Assembly (NCBI GenBank): GCA_013203245.1
Contig: JABMOR010000098.1
Location: 1 to 11,692, forward strand
Source: Candidatus Nitrosopumilus sp.
GTDB lineage: Archaea > Thermoproteota > Nitrososphaeria > Nitrososphaerales > Nitrosopumilaceae
Reading direction: 5' to 3'
Length of the DNA: 11,692 bases
A program made the translations under genes and the position numbers. Shown in pieces: positions 1-5,790 of the stretch. The notes below the pieces were generated by a model, which was not told the origin of the DNA, did not search any database, and saw only the letters and a program-made list of their open reading frames with translations. Numbering within the stretch: position 1 is the stretch's first letter; the number at the start of each line of letters is the position of its first letter.

Positions 1-3
1 ATC

Positions 4-387
4 ATGGGTTCGGATTCACAAAAACCTGATACGAATCTATCTTTTTTTAAGGAATTACCACAATCTGAAAATTATGAACGATTCAAAAAAGGTCATGATG
101 GGGAAGCATATCTCAGATTGGGTGTATATGCAGAAAAATTACTTGATGATGTAAAGAAAGATGCTGTATGCAATTGTAGTCATGAAGCTCAGGATCATGA
201 TGAGGGTGATGGAGATGTTTGTTTGTTTAACAAATGTGATTGTAAGAAATTTTCAAGTTTTCAGGTTAATTTACTAAAAAAGAAAAAAATAATTACTGAT
301 ATTAAATTTTTAGAAGAAAAAGATGTAAAAAGTGATCCACTTGTTTGGAATTGTATTAATTTGAATAAACTTTCAAAATTAGAATAA
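4..387 (+). CDS. Small cysteine/histidine-rich protein, probable zinc binding
   Basis: A 127-residue protein of unknown function. Its middle carries a compact metal-binding pattern: Cys56, Cys58, His60, His65, Cys73, Cys78 and Cys80 (CxCxH, a second His, then C-x4-CxC followed by KKF). This resembles the short CxC/H zinc knuckles common in small archaeal proteins, so zinc binding is inferred. The rest is charged and lysine-rich with no membrane segment. The ATG lies three bases from the window edge, so a start further upstream cannot be excluded and no promoter can be judged. It converges on the next gene, with two bases between the stop codons. I do not recognise a named family. Confidence 0.72.
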   Translation: MGSDSQKPDTNLSFFKELPQSENYERFKKGHDGEAYLRLGVYAEKLLDDVKKDAVCNCSHEAQDHDEGDGDVCLFNKCDCKKFSSFQVNLLKKKKIITDIKFLEEKDVKSDPLVWNCINLNKLSKLE

Positions 388-389
388 AA

Positions 390-605
390 TTAATCTAAAT
401 GTTTGTTTACTCTAACGTGTTCACCTGGATAATGCTCGCTGAGTTTTTTTGAATAACATTTACCACATAATGTGCCATCAATTTTCCATTCTTCCATGGC
501 CTTGAAATGAAGTTCTATTAATTCGCTACAAATTGCACATTTTTCTTTTTTACCCAAAGTGACATTGCTCTTTTTATTCGTTATAAAAAACATTCTGGAA
601 TACAC
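390..605 (-). CDS. Small CxxC-CxxC zinc-ribbon-like protein
   Basis: A 71-residue protein of unknown function with two CxxC knuckles, Cys23/Cys26 and Cys47/Cys50, about 20 residues apart. This is typical of a single treble-clef or zinc-ribbon fold. No enzyme motif is visible. The listed start is GTG at 605. An in-frame ATG at 593 (residue 5) is an equally good choice, because the AT-rich box at 625-633 would place a transcript start near 602, just inside the GTG. The upstream intergenic space holds the candidate structured RNA on the other strand, so the two transcripts would be divergent. The gene converges tail to tail with the preceding cysteine-rich gene. Confidence 0.72.
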   Translation of the reverse strand: MYSRMFFITNKKSNVTLGKKEKCAICSELIELHFKAMEEWKIDGTLCGKCYSKKLSEHYPGEHVRVNKHLD

Positions 606-624
606 CCTGCTTAGAAAAATTATG

Positions 625-633
625 TTAAATATT
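625..633. promoter_or_regulatory. Palindromic TATA-like box, possibly bidirectional
   Basis: TTAAATATT reads nearly the same on both strands. On + it lies about 25 nt before the first paired base of the hairpin RNA at 654. On - it lies about 26 nt before position 602, next to the start of the 71-residue zinc-ribbon gene. Archaeal TATA boxes sit about this far from the transcript start. A second TATA-like stretch (TTTATAC, 639-645) lies between. Inference from spacing only. Confidence 0.4.
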
Positions 634-653
634 ACTGGTTTATACTCAATTTA

Positions 654-713
654 GGTAGGCAGTCTGACCAATGTAAACCTCCTGCAAGATTTTTACTTGG
701 TTGGGCTTCTACC
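654..713 (+). ncRNA. Candidate structured RNA: 22-bp hairpin with CCTCCT loop
   Basis: Positions 654-677 pair with 692-713. There are 6 pairs (654-659 with 708-713), a bulged C660, 11 pairs (661-671 with 697-707), a bulged T672, and 5 pairs (673-677 with 692-696), closing a 14-nt loop at 678-691. Four of the 22 pairs are G-U on the + strand (659/708, 663/705, 665/703, 666/702). On the - strand these would be A-C mismatches, so the fold favours a + strand RNA. A TATA-like box ends about 21 nt upstream, which would start the transcript at the hairpin base. The loop displays CCTCCT, the same string as the archaeal 16S anti-Shine-Dalgarno. The element lies just past the 3' end of the AIPR gene and would be antisense to its mRNA tail. 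It is not tRNA-like and matches no RNA family I know. Confidence 0.5.
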
Positions 714-720
714 TTTGAAA

Positions 721-2472
721 TTAAAATAAACTACTTGTGATTTTTTTTAATGTTAAAATTTCATCTTCTTCTTGTCTGATTTTTTTATCAATCACTCGAA
801 GCATTGCATCATTCCAAACATGTTGAGAGAAAAAATTGTGCTTGGTATTTGCTAATTCAATCTCATCATCAACTACTGTATCTTCAAGAAATTTAGTTAC
901 AATTACATCTGCAATCTTTAAAATTCTAGAATTAAGTTTGAAACTACGAAAAATAGGTTCTAATTTTCTCACATCTCCTTTAAAATCACCTTTTGATTCA
1001 AGAATTTTTTTATGAAGTATTCTGAAATATACTGCAACATAAAATAATGTTGCATATCTTTTTGTTTTATGGCCTCCTTGTTTTCCATATTTTAATGATT
1101 TTTTTGCAAATTCTTTCACAAGGTATGGATAAAGTAAAATTCTATAATCATCTTTGAGATTCTCATTGAATATGTCATCATACTTACTTCCTCTTGGAAG
1201 AAATTGGGCTGGTGAACTGTATGCTTCTGTGGGTCTTTGCTCGATTCCTGCAACTAGCGCTTGTATTGCATCTTTTGCAACAATGACTTTCTTATGATTA
1301 TCTGGAAGATAATTGTTGTATATTGCATCTCCATCATACTCTGATTGTTTTGATTTAGATTTTGTATCAAAAGAACCTGCTTGAATCTCATAAAAATAAC
1401 CGCAATTTTTCAACTGTGATTTAACTGATTTATGAAAATCCATTAATGAAACTAGATCTTTTCCTCTAACTGAGTTTTGGGAATTTCTATATTTTGTAAT
1501 ATTATTTTGTTCTTGTTCATCGTCTGCTTTGATTATTGTAACAGTCATTGAACCATCCATATTTTTTGTTCTCTTTGAATGATCAAGAATAGAGTTTGAT
1601 GTTTGTGCTCCATTGACAATTTGAGGAGCATGAAGTTCAATCACATTCTCACCTAATTCAGCAAAATCACTAACTACAATTGTTATTCCGTTGTTGTAAA
1701 AGAAAAATTTGCTTGGATTACTTTGTAATGTTTCTCGTAATCCTTTGTTAACTGTAGTCTTAAACTGCATCCATTGTCTAATATTGGATTCAAAGACATA
1801 ATCTTTATTCTTACTTACAAATTCAGTTAGTTCACGTAACTTCAAAATTCCTAGAATGGTGTTTTCATGCCTTAACATCCTTTCTAATTTTATAGATGAT
1901 TTTTTTCCTGCTGCTGGTTTTTTTATCCTATCCCATAATTTTTGAATTATCACTTTTTGGTCAATGATTTCTACTAGATCATCTGTATAGTCTACATTTT
2001 GATCTGTTACATAACAGCATTTTATTTTTAGATTTTTTTCTTTGATTTTTGTGACAAGTTGTGCAAGTTCGGGCCTCATTTTCACCACATCTTTTGCAAG
2101 TAATCTTTGTGCATCTTCTTTGAATTTTGCAATAGCTTCTAGAGAATGTGATGTTCCATATTTTGATTGAAATAATCTAATGGTATTGTCTGAAAAATCT
2201 ACAGGAAGATAGGCATCAATTCCAAGATCATTTGCTCCGTCTACAATTGCATCTGCTGCATCATCTTCAGTAGCCTCAAAAACCCTTGTTAAAATCCACT
2301 GAAGAAAATTATTTCCTTTCTCTACTTCATTTTTAGAATTTTCTGCATATTCATGAATGCTTTCTTGAATATTTTCTGCAAATCCTTCTAGAGGCGGACT
2401 AGAATTTTTTTGAACTAGCAATGTATGTGAGCCAGGTATGTATTCTAATAATCCATTTCCGTTTTGAGACAA
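721..2472 (-). CDS. AIPR-family (abortive infection) protein with PD-(D/E)XK-like nuclease domain
   Basis: A 583-residue cytoplasmic protein. The N-terminal part (about 35-170) has the pattern of a restriction-endonuclease fold: a helix with acidic residues near 67-71, then GIDAYL (Asp86) and, after a beta strand, QSKYG (Gln102, Lys104). From about residue 210 it shows AIPR-family hallmarks: an NIRQW motif near 230, the VNKGLRETL helix, YNNGITI (259-265) and QIVNGAQTSNS (284-294). AIPR (abortive phage resistance) proteins are linked to phage defence, so a role as a nuclease effector against foreign DNA is inferred; target and trigger are unknown. The start is TTG at 2472: an in-frame TAA directly precedes it, the next Met is at about residue 132, and a TATA-like box lies about 23-26 nt upstream, so the mRNA is probably leaderless. 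No methylase or antitoxin gene adjoins it, so it may act alone or with the neighbouring hairpin RNA. Confidence 0.85.
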   Translation of the reverse strand: MSQNGNGLLEYIPGSHTLLVQKNSSPPLEGFAENIQESIHEYAENSKNEVEKGNNFLQWILTRVFEATEDDAADAIVDGANDLGIDAYLPVDFSDNTIRLFQSKYGTSHSLEAIAKFKEDAQRLLAKDVVKMRPELAQLVTKIKEKNLKIKCCYVTDQNVDYTDDLVEIIDQKVIIQKLWDRIKKPAAGKKSSIKLERMLRHENTILGILKLRELTEFVSKNKDYVFESNIRQWMQFKTTVNKGLRETLQSNPSKFFFYNNGITIVVSDFAELGENVIELHAPQIVNGAQTSNSILDHSKRTKNMDGSMTVTIIKADDEQEQNNITKYRNSQNSVRGKDLVSLMDFHKSVKSQLKNCGYFYEIQAGSFDTKSKSKQSEYDGDAIYNNYLPDNHKKVIVAKDAIQALVAGIEQRPTEAYSSPAQFLPRGSKYDDIFNENLKDDYRILLYPYLVKEFAKKSLKYGKQGGHKTKRYATLFYVAVYFRILHKKILESKGDFKGDVRKLEPIFRSFKLNSRILKIADVIVTKFLEDTVVDDEIELANTKHNFFSQHVWNDAMLRVIDKKIRQEEDEILTLKKITSSLF

Positions 2473-2488
2473 TTATGTCTTCTAATAT

Positions 2489-2500
2489 GTTATATATTTA
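2489..2500. promoter_or_regulatory. TATA-rich core between divergent AIPR and cupredoxin genes
   Basis: The run GTTATATATTTA lies in the 75-bp divergent gap. In the - direction its centre is about 23-26 nt from the AIPR TTG start, the spacing of a leaderless archaeal promoter. In the + direction it would give a leader of about 27 nt for the cupredoxin; alternatively the box TAATTATG (2511-2518) would place that start almost at the codon. Confidence 0.45.
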
Positions 2501-2547
2501 GAGAATTGGGTAATTATGTAATAACTCTCAAAAGGAAATGATGTGAT

Positions 2548-2958
2548 TTGATAAAAAAAATAATGATAATTGGAATTATTACAGTTATTATGATTGTAAT
2601 AATTGGTTTGATTATTTCTGATTCATCTGTTGAGAAAAACTCTGAAGAATCTGAAGTAGTTGTTAAAGGCGATATTATAATGCCCACAAAATCTTCTCGT
2701 CCTGGATGTCAAGAGATTGATAAATGTTATATTCCATCTGCAATTGTTATTGATTCCGGAAATCAAGTTACCTGGGTAAATGAAGATTCTGCATTTCACA
2801 GTGTCACTTCAGGATTTTATGATGAACCTTCTGAATTATTTGATAGTGGACATTTAGCTCCGTATGAATCGTTTACTGTAAATTTTGATGAAAAAGGTAC
2901 TTATGATTTTTTTTGTACGCTTCATCCTTGGATGAAAGGCCAAGTGATAGTAGAATAA
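2548..2958 (+). CDS. Membrane-anchored cupredoxin (plastocyanin/amicyanin-like blue copper protein)
   Basis: A 136-residue electron carrier. Residues 1-24 form a single hydrophobic helix preceded by Lys3-Lys4, so it is an N-terminal signal or anchor with the copper domain outside the membrane. The cupredoxin fold follows. Type I copper ligands are clear: His84 (FHSV) and the C-terminal cluster Cys123-x2-His126-x2-Met129. Cys54 and Cys60 may form a disulfide. Ammonia-oxidising thaumarchaea use many such proteins in place of cytochromes, so extracytoplasmic electron transfer in respiration is the likely role; the partner is unknown. The start TTG at 2548 directly follows an in-frame TGA (2539-2541) by two codons and keeps the positive n-region. 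ATG at 2563 (Met6) is the alternative. The stop codon abuts tRNA-Cys on the other strand. Confidence 0.88.
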   Translation: MIKKIMIIGIITVIMIVIIGLIISDSSVEKNSEESEVVVKGDIIMPTKSSRPGCQEIDKCYIPSAIVIDSGNQVTWVNEDSAFHSVTSGFYDEPSELFDSGHLAPYESFTVNFDEKGTYDFFCTLHPWMKGQVIVE

Positions 2959-3029
2959 GGTACCCGAGGGAGTCGAACCCCCTTGTATAAGCTTTGCAGG
3001 CTCACGCATAACCGTTCTGCCAGAGTACC
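2958..3029 (-). tRNA. tRNA-Cys (anticodon GCA)
   Basis: A 72-nt cloverleaf on the minus strand. The acceptor stem GGTACTC pairs with GGGTACC with one G-U. The D arm is GCA/TGC around AACGGTTA. The anticodon stem is TGAGC/GCTTA with loop CTGCAAA, giving anticodon GCA. The T arm is GGGGG/CCCTC around TTCGACT. The base after the acceptor stem is T (position 2958), matching the U73 discriminator that cysteinyl-tRNA synthetase recognises. There is no intron, and CCA is not encoded. Base 73 is the complement of the last base of the convergent cupredoxin stop codon. Confidence 0.95.
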
Positions 3030-3050
3030 ATTTTAAAAAACACAAAATGA

Positions 3051-3058
3051 ATAATTAA
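3051..3058 (-). promoter_or_regulatory. TATA-like box of tRNA-Cys
   Basis: TTAATTAT on the minus strand is centred about 26 nt before the first base of the mature tRNA (3029). This is consistent with transcription starting at or very near the tRNA 5' end. Confidence 0.4.
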
Positions 3059-3068
3059 ACTCTTTAGA

Positions 3069-3290
3069 TTAGAATTTGTTAAATGGTTTTGAAGCCAGCT
3101 TCACATCTTCACCTTTCACCGTTTTTCTACTGGCATGGGACGCCATGTCGACTGCACTTTTAGCAATACTGTCTGCAATCTCTTCAATTACTCTTCTTAA
3201 CTCATCTGCTGATTCGTCACTTACTCTCTCTGCACCTGCCTTTTTTAGAATTCTATACATTGCAGATAATCCCAATTCAGATGATTTCAT
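3069..3290 (-). CDS. Archaeal histone (HMf family)
   Basis: A 73-residue single histone fold, the usual length of archaeal histones, with no tails. Helix 1 is about 8-18. The loop GAERVSDESADEL (19-31) carries Arg22, which inserts into the DNA minor groove in HMf proteins. The long helix 2 is about 25-53. The second loop RKTVKGEDV (55-63) holds the Arg-Lys-Thr DNA contact and Asp62. His52 and Asp62 match the HMf tetramer-interface pair, so polymerisation into hypernucleosomes is plausible. It wraps and compacts chromosomal DNA. The ATG start at 3290 is preceded by an AT-rich leader. The gene is divergent from the TatD hydrolase and upstream of tRNA-Cys on the same strand. Confidence 0.95.
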   Translation of the reverse strand: MKSSELGLSAMYRILKKAGAERVSDESADELRRVIEEIADSIAKSAVDMASHASRKTVKGEDVKLASKPFNKF

Positions 3291-3353
3291 ATATTTTCTT
3301 TTGATTTTTTCCGAAAAAAGATAATGAGTGAAAAAATATCACTAAGGAATCGA

Positions 3354-3360
3354 TTTATAC
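3354..3360 (+). promoter_or_regulatory. TATA-like box favouring the downstream TatD start
   Basis: TTTATAC is centred about 30 nt before the ATG at 3387 and would place the transcript start near 3383. It lies inside the possible N-terminal extension of the TatD reading frame (from 3324), which argues that the extension is not translated. Confidence 0.45.
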
Positions 3361-3386
3361 AGACTATTCCAACAATTGATAAAGAA

Positions 3387-4142
3387 ATGACGTGGTATTT
3401 TGATTCTCATATACACTTGTCAGATCCTGAATATGTTTCTGACATGGAATTTCTCTTAAAGCAAATGGACTATTTGAAAATCAAAGCGTGCTGTGTGTCC
3501 ATGAATTACAATAACTCATTACAAACTTTAGAACTTGCAAAAAAAAGTAACTTAGTCCTGCCTTTTATTGGAATTCATCCTGAATGTGCAAATGAAGAAC
3601 TTGAAAATATTTCTAAATTAATTGAAGAACGCCATGAACATATTTCTGGAATAGGGGAAATTGGATTGGATCCTACATATGTTAAACGAGATGAAGATGT
3701 AAAAAAACAAAGTAAAGTATTTGAAACGTTGTTATCATTTGCAGAAAAATTCAACAAACCAGTATCAATTCATTCAAGAAAAAGCCTTGATGATGTTTTT
3801 GAAATTATGACTTCATATAATACAAAACATGCGTTGTTACATTGGTTTGATGGAAGTAAAAAACAACTTCAAAAAGCAATGGATATGGGATTTTTTGTAT
3901 CCTATGGACCTGTAGTAATCTATGCAAATGATAAGCAAACTTTATTGTCCAAAACTGATGAATCTCAAATTCTTGTTGAAACTGATGGTCCAGTAAGATT
4001 TTCTAGATGTTTTGAAATGAAATCTGGGCAAATTAGCTTTATCCCTAGTGTGATTTTTTGTGCTTCAAAAATTTTGGGTAAATCTTTTGATGACATGGCA
4101 TATTTGCTAGAAATGAATTCAAATGCATTTCTTGGAATATAG
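3387..4142 (+). CDS. TatD-family metal-dependent hydrolase
   Basis: A metal-dependent amidohydrolase-fold protein, 251 residues from the chosen start. Metal ligands in order: His8-x-His10 (SHIH), Glu91 in GEIGLD, His129 (SIHSR), His152 (LLHWF), and Asp200 in VETDGP; GIHPE is at 62-66. TatD enzymes are DNA exonucleases or deoxyribonucleases active on damaged DNA and 3' ends; the substrate here is unproven. The frame is open from an ATG at 3324, adding 21 residues. The ATG at 3387 is preferred because family members begin a few residues before the HxH motif, a TATA-like box at 3354-3360 sits the right distance upstream, and the longer form would leave only 33 bp for the divergent histone promoter. 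Confidence 0.88.
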   Translation: MTWYFDSHIHLSDPEYVSDMEFLLKQMDYLKIKACCVSMNYNNSLQTLELAKKSNLVLPFIGIHPECANEELENISKLIEERHEHISGIGEIGLDPTYVKRDEDVKKQSKVFETLLSFAEKFNKPVSIHSRKSLDDVFEIMTSYNTKHALLHWFDGSKKQLQKAMDMGFFVSYGPVVIYANDKQTLLSKTDESQILVETDGPVRFSRCFEMKSGQISFIPSVIFCASKILGKSFDDMAYLLEMNSNAFLGI

Positions 4143-4153
4143 GTATAAAATAC
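4143..4153 (+). promoter_or_regulatory. TATA box of the eS17 gene
   Basis: GGTATAAAATA directly follows the TatD stop codon. Its centre is 26-27 nt before the GTG at 4175, predicting a leaderless transcript beginning at the start codon. It is among the clearest core promoters in the window. Confidence 0.6.
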
Positions 4154-4174
4154 CCCCCTTGTTTTAGACGCATA

Positions 4175-4465
4175 GTGGATAGAATAAAGCGAATTTCATA
4201 CGAAGTTCTTGTAGATCACAAAGCAAAATTTGGTCTAGATTTTGCTGATAACAAAAAAGCTTTGAATGAAGTTTCTATTGTGCGTTCCAAAAGTTTGAAA
4301 AATAAAATTGCAGGTTATATTACAAAATTTATCAAAAAAGAAGTTCGTGAGGCTAAAGAGAAACAAGCCCGAATCGATGCCTCAAAATCTGAACAACAAT
4401 TTGAAAAACGACCTGAAACTGTTGAAGGCGAAACTGTTGAAGGCGAAACTGCTAAAACTGAATAA
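4175..4465 (+). CDS. rps17e: Small-subunit ribosomal protein eS17
   Basis: A 96-residue archaeal/eukaryal ribosomal protein of the 30S subunit. The N-terminal core is typical: the opening MDRIKRISYEVL, KFGLDFADNKKALNE, IVRSKSLKNKIAGYITKF. The region from about residue 62 on is a basic helix followed by a low-complexity acidic tail (ETVEGETVEGETAKTE) longer than the minimal archaeal protein. The start is GTG at 4175, fixed by the conserved MDRI opening and by the TATA box 26-27 nt upstream. The tail is encoded by two exact 15-bp repeats. It stands as its own unit between TatD and the Ubl-Cgi121 gene. Confidence 0.95.
   Translation: MDRIKRISYEVLVDHKAKFGLDFADNKKALNEVSIVRSKSLKNKIAGYITKFIKKEVREAKEKQARIDASKSEQQFEKRPETVEGETVEGETAKTE
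4415..4444 (+). repeat. Two perfect 15-bp tandem copies in the eS17 tail
   Basis: GAAACTGTTGAAGGC occurs at 4415-4429 and again at 4430-4444, followed by a partial third copy from 4445. It encodes ETVEG twice. The in-frame unit suggests recent slippage in the disordered acidic tail. Confidence 0.9.
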
Positions 4466-4469
4466 TAAA

Positions 4470-4477
4470 TTAAATAG
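4470..4477 (+). promoter_or_regulatory. TATA-like box of the Ubl-Cgi121 gene
   Basis: TTAAATAG is centred about 30 nt before the ATG at 4504, giving a predicted start near 4500 and a leader of only a few bases. It lies just after the eS17 stop, so this gene is probably transcribed on its own. Confidence 0.45.
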
Positions 4478-4503
4478 CATTTCTCAATTTTAATTAGATA
4501 GGT

Positions 4504-5277
4504 ATGTTCACTGTAAAATTTGTCGGTGGTGCGAAAAAGTCTTTTCCAATAGAACTTTTGAAAATTGATAAATCAAATGTAACAATTCAAGAACTAATCA
4601 CTTTACTCTTAGAACTAAAACCTCTAGATACTCCTAAACTTGATACTGATAATATTTTAATCGCAGTTAATGGGGCTGATTCCTCTGCCATGGATGGAAA
4701 ATCTACAAAAATAAAAGATAATGATATTGTAAGTATAATTCCTGTTATTCATGGTGGTTTATCAAAAAAATTTACTTTTGAATATTCTAAAAAACTAATA
4801 CAGATACTAGAGATTAAAGGTCAAAAGTCAATTAATGTAAAATTTATTGATGATCTTAGAAAAAAATATCCTAAACTACTACTTCAAGCTGTATCATGTG
4901 ATTTTGTTTTAAATAATTATCATTTAAAAAAAATTATTTCATTATCAATTGAATCTCAAAAAAATAATATTTTGCTTTCAAATAAACTTGAAACTGATAT
5001 TTTAATGCGATTTGCTTTAACTAAACAAATTTCTGATGCAATAAGGACTGTTGGAATAAAATCTAAAACTAATTTTTTCATAATTGCAATAGGAAATAAA
5101 AAAACTCTACATTCATTATATCTTGAATTGATGCCAATTTCTACAAATATCTTTTCAAAAAATAATGAGATATATTTAAAAAAACATTTCAAAATAACAA
5201 AAAGGCATATTGATTCAATTTATTCCAAAAATCCTTTGGCTGATCTATTGATTGAAAAAGCTGCAGTATTACTCTGA
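4504..5277 (+). CDS. Ubiquitin-like (MoaD/ThiS/Urm1-type) domain fused to Cgi121-like KEOPS subunit
   Basis: A 257-residue two-domain protein. Residues 1-85 look like a beta-grasp ubiquitin-like protein: strand MFTVKF, helix TIQELITLLLEL, the ILIAVNG strand, then IKDNDIVSIIP and a di-glycine at 84-85 (IHGG), as in MoaD, ThiS and Urm1. Residues about 88-257 resemble Cgi121: LLQAVSCDFVLN, a conserved helix with ETDILMRFALTKQISDAIRTVGIK (162-186), then the strand NFFIIAIG. Cgi121 is the KEOPS subunit that binds the tRNA 3' end and Bud32 during t6A37 synthesis. Internal Gly-Gly could be a cleavage site releasing a free Ubl, as in ubiquitin-ribosomal protein precursors, or a permanent linker; the sequence does not decide. 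The 3' end overlaps the convergent THUMP gene by 9 bp. The Cgi121 assignment is fairly strong; the Ubl assignment rests on fold pattern and GG position. Confidence 0.82.
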   Translation: MFTVKFVGGAKKSFPIELLKIDKSNVTIQELITLLLELKPLDTPKLDTDNILIAVNGADSSAMDGKSTKIKDNDIVSIIPVIHGGLSKKFTFEYSKKLIQILEIKGQKSINVKFIDDLRKKYPKLLLQAVSCDFVLNNYHLKKIISLSIESQKNNILLSNKLETDILMRFALTKQISDAIRTVGIKSKTNFFIIAIGNKKTLHSLYLELMPISTNIFSKNNEIYLKKHFKITKRHIDSIYSKNPLADLLIEKAAVLL

Positions 5278-5790
5278 CATACTTCGTTTTGTCTTTTCTG
5301 TACTTAGTATGTCTGATTTTTTTAGAATAGATACTCCTGTTTTATTACCTAGAATTTCAATTAATAGAACTTTATCTGGAAATTCAAGAGATACTTTGTT
5401 TTTTATTTTATTTGCTATTTTTGTAATTATCTCTTTACTTGATAACTCTGAATTTCTTTTTTCAATTGATATCCTATACGTTTCCTCATCTAAAATTTGA
5501 TTGGATAACTCTTCAACACTTTTTTCTATTTCTTCAATTTTTGATTCAATGACTTTTTGTATTGGTATGATCCTTTTGCAATATCTGACACTCCATGGTT
5601 CATCAAGAAGCATTTCTTTAATTTTCCTTACAGTTTCTATGGGATCAAGTTTTGTTTCTGCTGTTAAAATTCCTGACATGTTTGTAATTGTAATTTTAGC
5701 ATCTGAATCTCCAAATTCTTCTAAAATGTCGATTAATTCATCCTCTGTTTCTGGTTCAAAATGCCTGGGACAAGTAATTATAAGATTCAT
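5269..5790 (-). CDS. THUMP-domain RNA-binding protein (COG1818/Tan1-like)
   Basis: A 173-residue protein matching the archaeal THUMP-only family. The opening NLIITCPRHFE, then ELIDILEEFGD, NMSGILTAETKLDPIETVRKIKEM (38-60) and EPWSVRYCKRIIPIQ (64-78) are typical. Related eukaryotic Tan1/THUMPD1 binds tRNA and helps Kre33/NAT10 make N4-acetylcytidine, so a tRNA-modification adaptor role is likely; no catalytic domain is present. Residues 80-120 are charged and helical. The ATG at 5790 overlaps the upstream Sua5/TsaC stop by 4 nt (ATGA), so the two are co-transcribed and probably translationally coupled. The 3' end overlaps the convergent Ubl-Cgi121 gene by 9 bp. Confidence 0.87.
   Translation of the reverse strand: MNLIITCPRHFEPETEDELIDILEEFGDSDAKITITNMSGILTAETKLDPIETVRKIKEMLLDEPWSVRYCKRIIPIQKVIESKIEEIEKSVEELSNQILDEETYRISIEKRNSELSSKEIITKIANKIKNKVSLEFPDKVLLIEILGNKTGVSILKKSDILSTEKTKRSMSE

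Noticed and set aside
655..684. Minus-strand GGAGGT followed by a TTG, as a possible small gene after AIPR
   Set aside because: The frame closes after about six codons. The match to a ribosome-binding site is the complement of the hairpin loop.
654..713. Hairpin considered as a decayed tRNA or as a terminator of the AIPR gene
   Set aside because: It forms one long stem without cloverleaf arms. On the minus strand the four G-U pairs become mismatches and no T run follows, so a terminator for that strand is unlikely.
2854..3045. Minus-strand frame across the tRNA-Cys gene
   Set aside because: It overlaps a complete tRNA and the cupredoxin coding sequence and has no protein-like conservation.
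4308..4493. 61-residue frame in the second half of eS17
   Set aside because: A different frame of the clear eS17 coding sequence; its lysine/leucine-rich content reflects the same repeat.
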